In this document: one piece after another, positions 18,469-27,562 of the stretch
Layout: each line of letters starts with the position of its first letter
Position numbering within the stretch: the stretch's first letter is position 1
From: Muricoccus roseus
Lineage (GTDB): Bacteria > Pseudomonadota > Alphaproteobacteria > Acetobacterales > Acetobacteraceae
DNA length: 64,000 bases
Direction of reading: 5' to 3'
NCBI RefSeq assembly: GCF_900141905.1
Contig: NZ_FQZF01000023.1
Location: forward strand, 1-64,000
Notes under the pieces: model-generated
Databases searched by the model: none
The model's input: only the letters and a program-made list of their open reading frames with translations
What the model was told of the DNA's origin: nothing
Position numbers and translations under genes: made by a program

Positions 18469-20073
18469 TCAGGCCGCGGCCTTGATCGCCGCCTTCTTCA
18501 CCTCGTCGCTGACCGCACCCGCGAAGGTCTCGAAATTCGCCTCGAAGCGGGACTGCAGATCCTTGGCGGTCTTGTCATAGGCCGCCTTGTCCGCCCAGCT
18601 CTCGCGCGGGTTCAGCACCTCGGCGGGCACGCCCTCCAGCGCCTTGGGGATCGCCAGGCCGAAGAACGGCTCCTGCACGAACTCGCCCTTTGCCAGGCTG
18701 CCATCCAGCGCGGCCCGCAGCAGGGCGCGCGTGTGCTTGATGGACATGCGCTGGCCCGTGCCATAGGCGCCGCCGGTCCAGCCGGTGTTCACCAGCCACA
18801 CCTGCGCGCCGTCGCGTTCGATCAGCTCGGCCAGCATCTTGCCGTACACCTCGGGGTGCCGCGGCAGGAAGGGCGCGCCGAAGCAGGTGGAGAAGGTCGC
18901 CTGCGGCTCCTTGCCCAGCCCCTTCTCCGTGCCCGCCACCTTCGCCGTGTAGCCGGACATGAAGTGGTACATGGCCTGCGCCGGCGTCAGCTTGCTGATC
19001 GGGGGCAGCACGCCGAAGGCGTCGGCCGTCAGCATCACCACGTTCTTCGGCAGGCCGCCCTGGCCGCCCGGCTGCGTGTTCGGGATGAATTCGATCGGGT
19101 AGCAGGAGCGGGTGTTCTCGGTCAGCGAGCCGTCGTCGAGGTCGAGATTGCCGCGCTCGTCGGCGATCACGTTCTCCAGCACGGCGCCGAAACGGTGCGA
19201 GGCGTTCCAGATCTGCGGCTCGGCCTCCTGGCTGAGCTTGATGACCTTTGCGTAGCAGCCGCCCTCGAAGTTGAAGACGCCCGTCTTGGTCCAGCCATGT
19301 TCGTCATCGCCGATGAGCGCGCGCTCGGGATCCGAGGAAAGGGTCGTCTTGCCCGTGCCGGAGAGGCCGAAGAACAGCGCCGTGTCGCCCGCCTTGCCGA
19401 CATTGGCCGAGCAGTGCATCGGCAGCACGCCCTGGGCCGGCAGCAGCCAGTTCATCACGGTGAAGATGCTCTTCTTGATCTCGCCAGCGTAGGAGGTGCC
19501 GGCGATCGCGATGATCTTCTTCGCGAAGGAGAGCGCGATGAGCGTGGAGGAGTTCGCACGCCCGCCATGCGCGGCCTTCGCGTCCATCTCCGGCGCGTGC
19601 AGGATCACGTAGTCCGGCTCGAAGCCCTCCAGCTCCTCCACCGGCGGGCGGATGAACATGTTGCGGGCGAACATGGCGTGCCAGGCATTGGTGGTCACCA
19701 GCCGCACCTTGATGCGGTAGGCGGGGTCCGCGCCGGCATAGAGGTCCTGGGTGAACAGCTCGTCACGCGCGCCCAGCCACTGGCGGACATCGGTGGTGAA
19801 GGCCTCGAACTTCGCGGGATCGAGCTTCTGGTTGACCTTGCCCCACCAGATCTCCTTCGTGACCTCGGGGTCGTCCGCCACGAACTTGTCCTGCACGGAG
19901 CGGCCGGTGTGCTGGCCGGTCACCGCGATGAAGGCGCCATCCGCCGAGAGCCGGCCCTCGCCACGGCGGAGCGCCTGCGTCGTCAGCCCCGGCGCGGTCA
20001 GGTTCGCATGCACCTTGGACTGCGTGGACACGCCAGTGCCGGACAGGGCGCGGGCCTGGGTCGTATCGGTCAT
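18469..20073 (-). CDS. pckA: Phosphoenolpyruvate carboxykinase (ATP)
   Basis: 534 residues, the normal length of the ATP-type enzyme that converts oxaloacetate and ATP to PEP, ADP and CO2 at the entry to gluconeogenesis. Motifs: TGQHTGRSVQDKF, the Mn-binding PMHCSANVG (His about 220), the P-loop GLSGTGKTTLS (about 236-246), the kinase-2 motif LIGDDEHGW (about 253-261) and the C-terminal NTGWTGGAYGTGQRMSIKHT. ATG 20073 gives the family N-terminus; GGAGG lies about 13 bp upstream. The long leader (20074-20300) is shared with a divergent TctC gene and carries the palindrome TAACCAATTGGTTA. In rhizobia pckA neighbours chvI-chvG (recalled); here chvI lies 2.3 kb away. Confidence 0.97.
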   Translation of the reverse strand: MTDTTQARALSGTGVSTQSKVHANLTAPGLTTQALRRGEGRLSADGAFIAVTGQHTGRSVQDKFVADDPEVTKEIWWGKVNQKLDPAKFEAFTTDVRQWLGARDELFTQDLYAGADPAYRIKVRLVTTNAWHAMFARNMFIRPPVEELEGFEPDYVILHAPEMDAKAAHGGRANSSTLIALSFAKKIIAIAGTSYAGEIKKSIFTVMNWLLPAQGVLPMHCSANVGKAGDTALFFGLSGTGKTTLSSDPERALIGDDEHGWTKTGVFNFEGGCYAKVIKLSQEAEPQIWNASHRFGAVLENVIADERGNLDLDDGSLTENTRSCYPIEFIPNTQPGGQGGLPKNVVMLTADAFGVLPPISKLTPAQAMYHFMSGYTAKVAGTEKGLGKEPQATFSTCFGAPFLPRHPEVYGKMLAELIERDGAQVWLVNTGWTGGAYGTGQRMSIKHTRALLRAALDGSLAKGEFVQEPFFGLAIPKALEGVPAEVLNPRESWADKAAYDKTAKDLQSRFEANFETFAGAVSDEVKKAAIKAAA

Positions 20074-20192
20074 TGCTAAGTGTCTGCCTCCGGCTGGCGG
20101 AGCCCCCTGAACACAGAGAACCCCCTGGAATGGGCGGAATGTCGCTGAGGCTGGGAGCAAAATTAAGGCTGAATCGGACATGCCCGCAAAAA

Positions 20193-20206
20193 TAACCAAT
20201 TGGTTA
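20193..20206. promoter_or_regulatory. Perfect 14-bp palindrome TAACCAATTGGTTA
   Basis: The only AT-rich patch of the 227-bp gap between divergent pckA and TctC genes (about 20155-20215) contains the perfect palindrome TAACCAATTGGTTA, flanked by A-runs and TTAACATTTG. Its size and symmetry suit a MarR- or TetR-type dimer. Neither gene's promoter elements are clear enough to say which one it controls. Confidence 0.55.
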
Positions 20207-20300
20207 CTTAACATTTGTTGGCCGGGAGGCCCGTCGCAAGCCCGTCATGGCCAACCCGGTACGGCTGGACAATGATGACAAGAAACAAAGGAGGCCGTCC

Positions 20301-21266
20301 ATGCCAATCGCCACCCGCCGCGGGATTCTTGCCGCCGCCGCCCTTCTCCCCGCCCCGGCCCGCGCCGCGCTGCCCGACCGCCCTCTCCGCCTCGTCCTCG
20401 GCTTCCCGCCCGGCAGCGGCCCGGACCTCGTGGCCCGGCTGGTCGCCGATGGGCTAAAGGAGGTGCTCCCGGCCGGGGTGGTGGTGGATAACAAGCCCGG
20501 CGCCGCCGGCGCGATCGCCGCGCAGGAGGTAGCCCGCGCCGCACCGGACGGCACCACCCTCCTCCTGGGCGAGGTCGGGCAGCTCGCCATGGCGCCCAGC
20601 ACCTATGCCCGCCTGCCCTATGACCCCGCGCGCGACTTCGCCCCGATCGCCGAGGTCGCCGCCGCCGACTTCGCCTTCGTCGTTCCCGCCGCGGTTCCCG
20701 CCGCGAACTTCGCCGAATACCGGGCCTGGGCGAAATCCCGCCCCTCCGTCTTCCTGGGCACCTTCGGGGCCGGGACGCCCGGCCATTTCGGCGCGGCCAT
20801 TCTCGCCACGGGCGGCGGCTTCCAGGCCGAGGCGGTCCATTTCCGCTCCACCGGCGACGCCATGTCTGCCGTGCTCAACGGCAATGTCCAGGGCATGTTC
20901 GGCACGGTCGCCCTCGTCGCGCCCCAAGTCCGGGACGGGCGGCTGAAGGCCCTCGCCGTCACCGGCCCGGCCCGCTCCCCCCTGCTGCCCGGCGTGCCGA
21001 GCGTGGCGGAGCTGAACCGCCCCGACCTCGCCTTCAGCGCCTGGTTCGGCCTCGTGGCCCCGGCCGCCACCCCCGGCCCGCTGCGCGACGAGCTGGAGCG
21101 CCTGGCCCTGGGCGCCCTCCGCGGCCCCACCCTCCAGTCCCGCATGCAGGAGGCCGGGTTCCGCCCGGCCGGGAACGGCCAGGCCGCCTTCGGCACCCTC
21201 ATGCGGGAGGAGACGGCGCGCTGGGCCGAGGTGGTGCGCGCCACAGGGTTCCGGGCGATCGAGTGA
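20301..21266 (+). CDS. Bug/TctC-family periplasmic solute receptor
   Basis: 321 residues: signal peptide MPIATRRGILAAAALLPAPA (cleavage after ARA), then LRLVLGFPPGSGPDLVARLV, VVVDNKPGAAGAIAA, APDGTTLLLGE, FRSTGDAMSAVLNG and LLPGVPSVAEL. The receptor core is intact, though the usual HVPYRG is replaced by HFRSTG. ATG 20301 follows a strong AAAGGAGG at about 7 bp. Permease genes are absent. It is divergent from pckA across a palindrome-bearing leader and convergent with the DUF3237 gene; a GC-rich inverted repeat lies in the 39-bp gap downstream. Confidence 0.88.
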   Translation: MPIATRRGILAAAALLPAPARAALPDRPLRLVLGFPPGSGPDLVARLVADGLKEVLPAGVVVDNKPGAAGAIAAQEVARAAPDGTTLLLGEVGQLAMAPSTYARLPYDPARDFAPIAEVAAADFAFVVPAAVPAANFAEYRAWAKSRPSVFLGTFGAGTPGHFGAAILATGGGFQAEAVHFRSTGDAMSAVLNGNVQGMFGTVALVAPQVRDGRLKALAVTGPARSPLLPGVPSVAELNRPDLAFSAWFGLVAPAATPGPLRDELERLALGALRGPTLQSRMQEAGFRPAGNGQAAFGTLMREETARWAEVVRATGFRAIE

Positions 21267-21305
21267 CGCCCCCGGGCAGGGGCGGCCCCCACGCCCGGGC
21301 CGCCC

Positions 21306-21761
21306 TCACACGGAGAAGATCCGCACCCGCACCGCCCCGGGCTGCCTTTCCCCGAAGCCGACGAACAGGCTCCGCTGCAGCCAGGCATGGTCCGGAGAGG
21401 CGGTCTCGAAACTCGGTGCCGTGCGGAAATAGACGCGCTCCGGCGGCACCGGCTCCCCCCTGAGCAGCCGGGCCATGTCCTCCGGTGCCGCATGGCGCAG
21501 GCCCCGATTCACCACATAGACGAGGGCGCCGCCTTCCAGCCGGATGGTGTAGCGCGCCTCGATCTCCGCCACCCCGTCCGGGCGGATCAGCTGGTAGTCC
21601 GCCCCGCCCGGCAGCACCTCGCCCGCCAGCCGCGGCCCGGAGACGCGCCCGCCGAGGATGGGGATCACCCGCCGTTCCCCCATCGGCCCCGCCCCGACCA
21701 GCACCGGCGCCGCCACCGCCACATCCACCTGCCCCACGAAATCCAGCGGGGGCCCGCTCAT
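21306..21761 (-). CDS. DUF3237 domain-containing protein
   Basis: 151 residues matching DUF3237: [20 protein letters not shown] (residues about 28-47), [35 protein letters not shown] and [27 protein letters not shown] near the end. The domain forms a small beta-barrel; the reaction is unknown, although members often sit in aromatic or carboxylate catabolic loci. Its start overlaps the stop of the upstream PPOX-like gene by 4 bp (ATGA), so the two are co-translated. Confidence 0.85.
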   Translation of the reverse strand: MSGPPLDFVGQVDVAVAAPVLVGAGPMGERRVIPILGGRVSGPRLAGEVLPGGADYQLIRPDGVAEIEARYTIRLEGGALVYVVNRGLRHAAPEDMARLLRGEPVPPERVYFRTAPSFETASPDHAWLQRSLFVGFGERQPGAVRVRIFSV

Positions 21762-22333
21762 GCCCCCGCCTCGCCCGGCGGCGGCACCAGGTCCACGCCC
21801 CGCAGCCGGTGCGCCCGGCCGAAGCCCAGCACCATCAGCGCCGCGCGCGGCACGATCCGCCAGAGGGAGAAATCCGCGAAGCCGGCATAGGCCTCCGCAT
21901 AGGGGTGGCGCGCCAGCCAGACCGCCTTCAGCGCCTCGTCCTCCACCCGCTCGGCCGTGCCGCTGACGCTCACCCGCGGCGTGGTCTGGGGGTTCTCCTC
22001 CGCGGGCGGCCCCTGGAACAGGAGGGAGCAGCGCCCATCCCGCGCCAGCTGCCGCGTGTGCTCGGACAGGGTAGAGAGCCAGAGCAGCACCGCCCCGTCC
22101 GGCGCGATGGCCGGGGTCACCAGGGCGGCATGGGGGTGCCCGTCCTTGCCCAGCGTGGCCAGCATGGCCGAGGCCGCGGCCCGCATCAGCCCGCGCGCCT
22201 CCCGCGCCAGCCCGGCGCGGCGGGCCTCGGCGGCGGCTACCACCTCATCCTGCTCCGCTGCCGCCCCCGGTTCCGCCTCCAGTTCTGCCTCCAATTCGGG
22301 GGCGGGCCGCTCTCCCCCCTCGGGCTCGGTCAT
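21758..22333 (-). CDS. Pyridoxamine 5'-phosphate oxidase-like (HugZ-type) flavin-binding protein
   Basis: 191 residues. After an acidic Glu-rich N-terminus (residues 1-35) comes the split-barrel core: [70 protein letters not shown] and the C-terminal [20 protein letters not shown]. This is the pattern of FMN-binding general-stress or heme-utilisation (HugZ) proteins, which may degrade heme or act on a small substrate. ATG 22333 has GGGAGG 5 bp upstream. It forms a two-gene operon with DUF3237 and is divergent from chvI. Confidence 0.78.
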   Translation of the reverse strand: MTEPEGGERPAPELEAELEAEPGAAAEQDEVVAAAEARRAGLAREARGLMRAAASAMLATLGKDGHPHAALVTPAIAPDGAVLLWLSTLSEHTRQLARDGRCSLLFQGPPAEENPQTTPRVSVSGTAERVEDEALKAVWLARHPYAEAYAGFADFSLWRIVPRAALMVLGFGRAHRLRGVDLVPPPGEAGA

Positions 22334-22402
22334 GGCATCCTCCCGCCATATTCGGGTGCGACGCCCCGTCACTGCCATCCGAGAACGCTTGAGGGACGCC
22401 CG

Positions 22403-23104
22403 ATGCCCCACACCATCGCCCTGGTGGATGACGACCGCAACATCCTCACCTCCGTCTCCATGACGCTGGAGGCGGAGGGCTTCACCGTCCGCACCTACAC
22501 GGATGGGGAAAGCGCCCTGCAGGGCCTGCTCGCGCGGCCGGTGGACCTGGCGGTGCTCGACATCAAGATGCCCCGCATGGACGGGATGGAGCTGCTGCAG
22601 CGCCTGCGCCAGCGCAGCGGCATGCCGGTCATCTTCCTCACCAGCAAGGATGACGAGCTGGACGAGCTGATGGGCCTGCGCCTCGGCGCGGACGACTACA
22701 TCACCAAGCCCTTCTCCCAGCGCCTCCTGCTGGAGCGCATCCGCACCCTCCTCCGCCGCAACGAGGCCAGCCGGGCCGAGGGCTCCGGCGTCCCCCAGGG
22801 CGGCGTCATCGCCCGGGGCGACCTGGTGCTGGACGAGACGAAGCACACCTGCACCTGGAAGGGCAGGCCGGTGCAGCTGACCGTCACGGAGTTCCTGCTG
22901 GTCAAGGCGCTCGCCGTCCGCCCGGGCATGGTGAAGAACCGGGACCAGCTGATCGACGCCGCCTATGGCGAGAACATCTATGTCGACGACCGGACCATCG
23001 ACAGCCATGTGAAGCGCGTGCGTAAGAAGTTCCGGGCCGTGGATGACAGCTTCGGCCAGATTGAGACGCTCTACGGCATTGGCTACCGCTACAAGGAAAA
23101 CTAG
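22403..23104 (+). CDS. chvI: ChvI-type response regulator
   Basis: 233 residues. Receiver domain 1-120: acidic pocket ALVDDDRN, phosphoacceptor Asp 53 in [13 protein letters not shown], Thr in VIFLTSKDD and Lys 102 in YITKPFS. OmpR/PhoB winged-helix DNA-binding domain 135-233, ending [18 protein letters not shown] and [13 protein letters not shown]. High similarity to ChvI, which with ChvG governs acid and envelope-stress responses in alphaproteobacteria, fits its position before chvG. GAGGGA lies 8 bp before ATG 22403. A small exported-protein gene with its own terminator separates it from chvG, unlike the direct chvI-chvG order I recall for rhizobia. Confidence 0.93.
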   Translation: MPHTIALVDDDRNILTSVSMTLEAEGFTVRTYTDGESALQGLLARPVDLAVLDIKMPRMDGMELLQRLRQRSGMPVIFLTSKDDELDELMGLRLGADDYITKPFSQRLLLERIRTLLRRNEASRAEGSGVPQGGVIARGDLVLDETKHTCTWKGRPVQLTVTEFLLVKALAVRPGMVKNRDQLIDAAYGENIYVDDRTIDSHVKRVRKKFRAVDDSFGQIETLYGIGYRYKEN

Positions 23105-23264
23105 CCCCGGCCTCGTCACATCGGCGGGAGAAAAAGGGCTTCTCTATTCACCGGACGAATGTCAGCAATCTGTCATACGAGGTGGAGTCCGTGGGTGGCA
23201 GGGGACATATACCCCCCAACACCGGCAGCGAGCTGCCGGCGCCATTCATACGGAAGATAAAACA

Positions 23265-23489
23265 ATGTCGAAGATCAAGACCCTCGCCCTCGCCGCCGCC
23301 CTGCTCGCCGGCGCCGCCGCTCCCTCCTTCGCCGAGGGCTTCTACGTGGCCGGCCCGACCGCCGTGCCGGCCTGGAGCCAGGGTGACAGCCGCACCCCGC
23401 TCGCGAGCTCCGGCATGCGCCAGGGCAGCGCCGCCCAGAACTTCCTCGAGCGCTCCGGCGCCACGGGCAATGGCGGCCAGCACCAGTAA
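23265..23489 (+). CDS. Small exported protein between chvI and chvG, 74 aa
   Basis: 74 residues with a clear Sec signal peptide (MSKIKTLALAAALLAGAAAP, cleavage after SFA), leaving a mature peptide of about 51 residues that begins EGFYVAGPTAVPAWSQGDSR. No cysteine is present and no family is recognised. ATG 23265 is preceded by GGAAGA at about 7 bp. The gene has its own strong intrinsic terminator (23561-23588), preceded by two further hairpins. It could therefore be abundantly expressed on its own, and it sits within the two-component locus. A periplasmic modulator of ChvG, analogous in position but not in sequence to ExoR, is a possibility (inference). Confidence 0.7.
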   Translation: MSKIKTLALAAALLAGAAAPSFAEGFYVAGPTAVPAWSQGDSRTPLASSGMRQGSAAQNFLERSGATGNGGQHQ

Positions 23490-23560
23490 GCCGCACCGCG
23501 CGGCCCCTCGCGGGCCGCGCCCCCGGGCGTGAAGCCCGGGGCTGGAATCAGGACCTGAAG

Positions 23561-23588
23561 GGGCCGCCGGACCGCCGGCGGCCCTTTT
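23561..23588 (+). terminator. Rho-independent terminator before chvG
   Basis: GGGCCGCCGG-ACCG-CCGGCGGCCC followed by TTTT (23585-23588): a 10-bp GC stem plus T-run. Two more hairpins lie just upstream, GCGCGGCCC/GGGCCGCGC (23498-23520) and CCCCGGGC/GCCCGGGG (23521-23541), giving three stem-loops after the small exported-protein gene. Confidence 0.85.
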
Positions 23589-23679
23589 CGCATCCGGGTG
23601 CCCATATCCGGGGCCCTCGCCCCACCATCGCCATCACCCGGCCTCACGCCCGGCACGGAAACCGGCTTATGCTGGGCCC

Positions 23680-25365
23680 ATGCCGGATGCCAGCGGTCCC
23701 GTCACGACCGAGACTCCCCCGACCGTCCCCGTGGAACGGCGCGGCACGAACCGGCGCATCTCGCCGCTCCTGCGCCGGATCCTCCTGGTGAACATGCTGC
23801 CGCCCTTCCTGCTGGCGGCCACCCTCCTCTACCTGGACCAGTACCAGGACGGGCTGCTGGCCGCCGAGGTCCAGGGCCTGCGGACCCAGGCCCGCATCTA
23901 CGCCAACGGCATCGCCGAGGCCGGGGTGCGGATCCAGGACGACCGCGCCACCCTCGTCCCCGAGGTCGCCCGCCCCCTGCTGCGCCGCCTGACCGAACCG
24001 ACGGCCGGCACCCAGGCCAAGCTCTTCGACAACAACGGCCTGCTGGTGGCCGACAGCCGTGTGCGGGAAGGCCCGGGCGGCGCCATCGTGGCCGAGCCCC
24101 TGCCCCCGCCCAGCCAGCCCGGCCCGGTGGCCAGCACCCTCGGCCGCCTCTACGAGAAGGTGCTGGACTGGTTCCCCCGCCCCCGCGTGCGCGGCCCCGC
24201 CGTGGTGGTGGACGAGGCGCCCGACGCCCCCTCCTTCGACTGGCAGCCCGATCTCGGCCCCGACCGGCGCGAGGAGCTGCGCCTGGCGCTGGAAGGCGGG
24301 GTGAACCCCTATGTCCGCCGCACCGCCGACGGCCGCCTCCTCGTCTCCGTGGCCGAGCCGGCCCGCCGCGCCAACCAGCCCGTCGGAATCGTCCTCCTGA
24401 CGCGGGAGGCGCGGGAGGTGGACCAGCGCGTGATGGAAATCCGCGGCTCCGTCCTCGTCCTCTTCGTCATGGCCCTCGCGCTCACCGTCGCGCTGTCCGT
24501 CTACCTCGCCCGCACCCTCGCCTCGCCGATGCTGGAACTCGCCGCCTCGGCCGCCTCCATGCGCGCCGGCAAGGGCCGCGGCGGCTCCGTGCCTGCCCCG
24601 TTGATGCAGCGCCAGGACGAGATCGGCATCCTCGCCCGCGCGCTGCAGAGCGGCACCAACGCGCTCTGGGCCCGGGTGGATGCGAATGAGCGCTTCGCGG
24701 CCGATGTGGCGCATGAGCTGCGCAACCCGCTCACCTCTGTCCGCTCCGCCATCGAGACGCTGCGGCGCGTGGAGAAGCCGGACCAGCAGAAGCGGCTCCT
24801 GGCCATCATCGCCGAGGACGCAGTGCGGATGGACCGCCTGATCGGCGACATCTCCGACAGCTCCCGCGTCGATGCCGAGCTCTCACGCTCGGTCGCCGAG
24901 CCGGTGGATATCGGCCCGATCCTCGCGACGCTGGTGGAGCTGCACAACACCACCCATGGCGAGGGCGACCCGCGCATGGAGATCGAGGCCCCGGCCCATC
25001 TCGTCGTGCGGGGTGTGGAAGGGCGGCTGGTGCAGGTCTTCCGCAACCTGCTCGGCAACGCCGTCTCCTTCTCCCCGCCCAGCGGCCTCGTCCGCGTGCG
25101 GGCCAAGCCCACCGGCGGCGTGGCGGAAATCTCCATCGAGGACGAAGGCCCCGGCATCCCCGAGGCCAAGCTCGAAGGCATCTTCGACCGCTTCTACACC
25201 GAACGCCCGAGCGGCGAACGCTTCGGCCAGCACTCCGGCCTCGGCCTCTCCATCTCCCGCCAGATCGTCGAAGGGCTGGGCGGACGAATCATGGCCGAGA
25301 ACCGCCGCAACCCGGATGGCAGCGTCGCCGGCGCCCGCTTCGTGGTGCGGCTTCCGGTGGTCTGA
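23680..25365 (+). CDS. chvG: ChvG-type sensor histidine kinase
   Basis: 561 residues. A short cytoplasmic N-terminus and a first membrane helix (about 33-52) precede a periplasmic sensor region (about 55-250) of the stimulus_sens_1/ChvG type with KLFDNNGLLVADSRV. A second helix (about 252-275), HAMP, the phosphoacceptor FAADVAHELRNPLTSVRSAI (His 345) and an ATPase domain with NLLGNAVSFSP, IEDEGPGIPE and HSGLGLSISRQIVEGLGG follow. It autophosphorylates and signals to ChvI. In relatives the periplasmic protein ExoR restrains ChvG; no ExoR homologue is seen here. The ATG at 23680 is 88 bp past the terminator. Copy B of the hairpin repeat begins 14 bp after the stop. Confidence 0.93.
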   Translation: MPDASGPVTTETPPTVPVERRGTNRRISPLLRRILLVNMLPPFLLAATLLYLDQYQDGLLAAEVQGLRTQARIYANGIAEAGVRIQDDRATLVPEVARPLLRRLTEPTAGTQAKLFDNNGLLVADSRVREGPGGAIVAEPLPPPSQPGPVASTLGRLYEKVLDWFPRPRVRGPAVVVDEAPDAPSFDWQPDLGPDRREELRLALEGGVNPYVRRTADGRLLVSVAEPARRANQPVGIVLLTREAREVDQRVMEIRGSVLVLFVMALALTVALSVYLARTLASPMLELAASAASMRAGKGRGGSVPAPLMQRQDEIGILARALQSGTNALWARVDANERFAADVAHELRNPLTSVRSAIETLRRVEKPDQQKRLLAIIAEDAVRMDRLIGDISDSSRVDAELSRSVAEPVDIGPILATLVELHNTTHGEGDPRMEIEAPAHLVVRGVEGRLVQVFRNLLGNAVSFSPPSGLVRVRAKPTGGVAEISIEDEGPGIPEAKLEGIFDRFYTERPSGERFGQHSGLGLSISRQIVEGLGGRIMAENRRNPDGSVAGARFVVRLPVV

Positions 25366-25378
25366 TCGGAGCGTCCCA

Positions 25379-25622
25379 GGGAGGGCTCCGCCCTCCACCC
25401 GCCAAGGGCCTGAGGCCCTTGGAACCCCATCGGACTGCCGTGGATACGATGATCAAAGGGGTCTCTCGCTAAGGGCGCACTTCCTGCCCTTGCAGTCGCC
25501 TCGGGTCATGGACCCGAGGCGCACCGTCAGCCGAGTGATTCCAAACTTTCAAAAAAGAAGAAGGTGAGGGGTCCGGGGAGAGGAAGAATTCCTTCTTCCT
25601 CTCCCCGGGACAGACCGAACAG
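25379..25622 (-). repeat. Four-hairpin interspersed repeat, copy B (reversed)
   Basis: Reverse orientation relative to copy A. Hairpin 4 GGAGGGC-TCC-GCCCTCC starts near 25379, hairpin 3 CCAAGGGCCT/AGGCCCTTGG is near 25402-25422, hairpin 2 CGCCTCGGGTC-ATG-GACCCGAGGCG is at 25497-25521, and hairpin 1 GGGGAGAGGAAG/CTTCCTCTCCCC is near 25574-25608, ending GGGACAGACCGAACAG as in copy A. It fills the whole gap between convergent chvG and tonB. The central linker has diverged, but stems 1-3 are intact. Confidence 0.9.
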
Positions 25623-25632
25623 CCCAGAACCC

Positions 25633-26835
25633 TCACCGCCGCCGCAGCACGTAATTGATCGTCAGGTCGATCTCCGCGCTGTCGTCCCGCGTCCCCGGCG
25701 GAAAGGGCGGCACGGTCTGCCCGCGCAGCAGCGCCTGCGCCCCGGCGTCCAGCCAGATGGAACCGGACCGCCCGATCAGCTGCAGCCCGCTCACCCGCCC
25801 GCTCCGGTCCACGTTGAAGCGCACCACCGCGGTGCCGTCCTCCCCCGCCTCGGCGGCCTGGCGCGGGTAGTAGCCGTGCTGCCGCAGCCAGGCCATGAAG
25901 GCCGCCCGCCAGTCCGCCCCCAGCTGCGCGCCGCGGATCCGGAGCTGCGCGTTCGGCGCATCCGAACTCCCGCCCGAGGAAGCCGCCGCCGGCTCCCGCT
26001 CCCGCCGCACCCCGGGCGAGGAAGGCTGCGCGGGCGCCGGCCGCCCCAGCGTCACCGGCCCGGACTGGCTGAGGTCGAGCGCCCCCGCGAAGGGATTGGC
26101 CGGCGCCGCCGGGCGTGGCCGGGCGGGCGCCTGCTGCGGCCGCTGCGGCGGCACGGGGCGCGCCACGGCCGGCTCCGGCGGTGCGGCCGGCGGCGTAGGC
26201 GCGGGCGGCGGCGGCAGGGGCAGCGCCGCCATCTCCGTCTGGCGCGGCACCTCGGCGGCCGGCGGAGGCGGCGGCAGCACGAAGTCGGAAGGCGCCCCCG
26301 CGGGCGGCAGGGGCAGCGGCGGCGCCTGAGCGAGCGGTGGCACCACGGGTGGCGGGGCAGGCGGCGGCGGAACCGGGACGGGCGCCTGCGCCACCGGCGG
26401 CGGCGCGGGCGGCCGGGGCAGCGGCGGCGCGGGCATCGGCACGGGCGGCGCCTCCGCCACGGGAGGCACGGGCGAGGGCTCCGGCTCCGCCATGCGCGGC
26501 ACCGGTGCGGGCGGCTGCGGCAGGGCCGCCTCCGAGCCGGGCGGCTCCAGCGGCGCGGGCACGGCCTCGGGCGGCGGCCCCGGCGCCTCCTCCGGCGCCC
26601 CGCCCTCGAACACCACATCCATGGCCGAGGGCGCCACCGGCTCCTCCACCGCCCGGCGCTCCACGCCGAACAGCAGCCACCACCCCACCGCCAGGTGCAG
26701 CAGCAACGAAACCGCCAGCGCCACCCCGCGCCAGCCCCGCGTGACGGAAGCGCCGGGCCGCACCCCGCCCGGCCGCGCGGCCCGCGGCACGCGCGGCAGA
26801 ACCGGCCCCGTTGCGGACAACTCCGCTGCGCTCAT
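25633..26835 (-). CDS. tonB: TonB-family energy transducer
   Basis: 400 residues. A membrane anchor (about 35-57, [20 protein letters not shown] with the SxxxH-type His) is followed by a long Pro/Ala/Glu-rich spacer (about 75-285). The C-terminal TonB domain follows (about 305-398): [53 protein letters not shown] and [12 protein letters not shown]. It would couple the inner-membrane proton gradient to TonB-dependent outer-membrane receptors via ExbBD, none of which is in the window. The spacer is long, and its Pro-rich repeats generate open frames on other strands that are not genes. It is divergent from hslV. Confidence 0.85.
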   Translation of the reverse strand: MSAAELSATGPVLPRVPRAARPGGVRPGASVTRGWRGVALAVSLLLHLAVGWWLLFGVERRAVEEPVAPSAMDVVFEGGAPEEAPGPPPEAVPAPLEPPGSEAALPQPPAPVPRMAEPEPSPVPPVAEAPPVPMPAPPLPRPPAPPPVAQAPVPVPPPPAPPPVVPPLAQAPPLPLPPAGAPSDFVLPPPPPAAEVPRQTEMAALPLPPPPAPTPPAAPPEPAVARPVPPQRPQQAPARPRPAAPANPFAGALDLSQSGPVTLGRPAPAQPSSPGVRREREPAAASSGGSSDAPNAQLRIRGAQLGADWRAAFMAWLRQHGYYPRQAAEAGEDGTAVVRFNVDRSGRVSGLQLIGRSGSIWLDAGAQALLRGQTVPPFPPGTRDDSAEIDLTINYVLRRR

Positions 26836-26938
26836 GCCCCGCCCAGAACCATCAATGAGGCGGCAGATGGGGAGCCATGCGCCCGGGTGGAACCGCCCGG
26901 ATTGCGCGGCGCATCATGCATCGCCACATCGCGCCATC

Positions 26939-27502
26939 ATGAACCTGAATACCACCTCTTCCCACGACCCCCTGGGCTGGCACGGCACCACCATCCTCTG
27001 CGTGCGCAAGAACGGGCAGGTCGCCATGGCCGGCGACGGCCAGGTCTCCATGGGCCAGACCGTCGTCAAGAACAACGCCCGCAAGGTGCGCCGCATCGCC
27101 GGCGGCAAGGTGATCACCGGCTTCGCCGGCGCCACCGCCGACGCCTTCACCCTCCTCGAGCGCCTGGAAGCCAAGCTGGAACGCTTCCCCGACCAGCTGG
27201 AGCGCGCGGCCGTCGAGCTCGCCAAGGACTGGCGGACCGACCGCTACCTCCGCCGCCTCGAAGCCCTGCTCGCCGTGGCCGACAAGGACCGCTCCCTCCT
27301 CATCACCGGCCAGGGCGACGTGATGGACCCCGAGGACGGCATCATCGGCATCGGCTCCGGCGGCAACTACGCCCTCGCCGCCGCCCGCGCCCTGATGACG
27401 GTGGACGACCTCACCGCCGAGGAGATCGCCCGCCGCGCCATGACCATCGCGGGCGATATCTGCGTCTACACCAACGGGCGCTTCGTGCTCGAAACGCTCT
27501 GA
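26939..27502 (+). CDS. hslV: ATP-dependent protease subunit HslV
   Basis: 187 residues. After a 16-residue propeptide ending WHG comes the catalytic N-terminal threonine of the mature enzyme in [20 protein letters not shown] (Thr 17), then [32 protein letters not shown] and [18 protein letters not shown]. It forms the dodecameric threonine peptidase capped by the HslU ATPase. HslU, normally the next gene, is absent; a convergent acyl-CoA dehydrogenase follows after 60 bp. The gap carries a 7-bp-stem hairpin (27511-27532). Confidence 0.95.
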   Translation: MNLNTTSSHDPLGWHGTTILCVRKNGQVAMAGDGQVSMGQTVVKNNARKVRRIAGGKVITGFAGATADAFTLLERLEAKLERFPDQLERAAVELAKDWRTDRYLRRLEALLAVADKDRSLLITGQGDVMDPEDGIIGIGSGGNYALAAARALMTVDDLTAEEIARRAMTIAGDICVYTNGRFVLETL

Positions 27503-27562
27503 GCCGAACCGGGAGGGAGCGGCAACCCTCCCTCCCCCGCCGTGCCAAGCCGCCGCACCCGG

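Noticed and set aside
18733-20079. Long plus-strand frame antisense to pckA
   Set aside because: Same GC artefact; pckA motifs are unmistakable on the minus strand.
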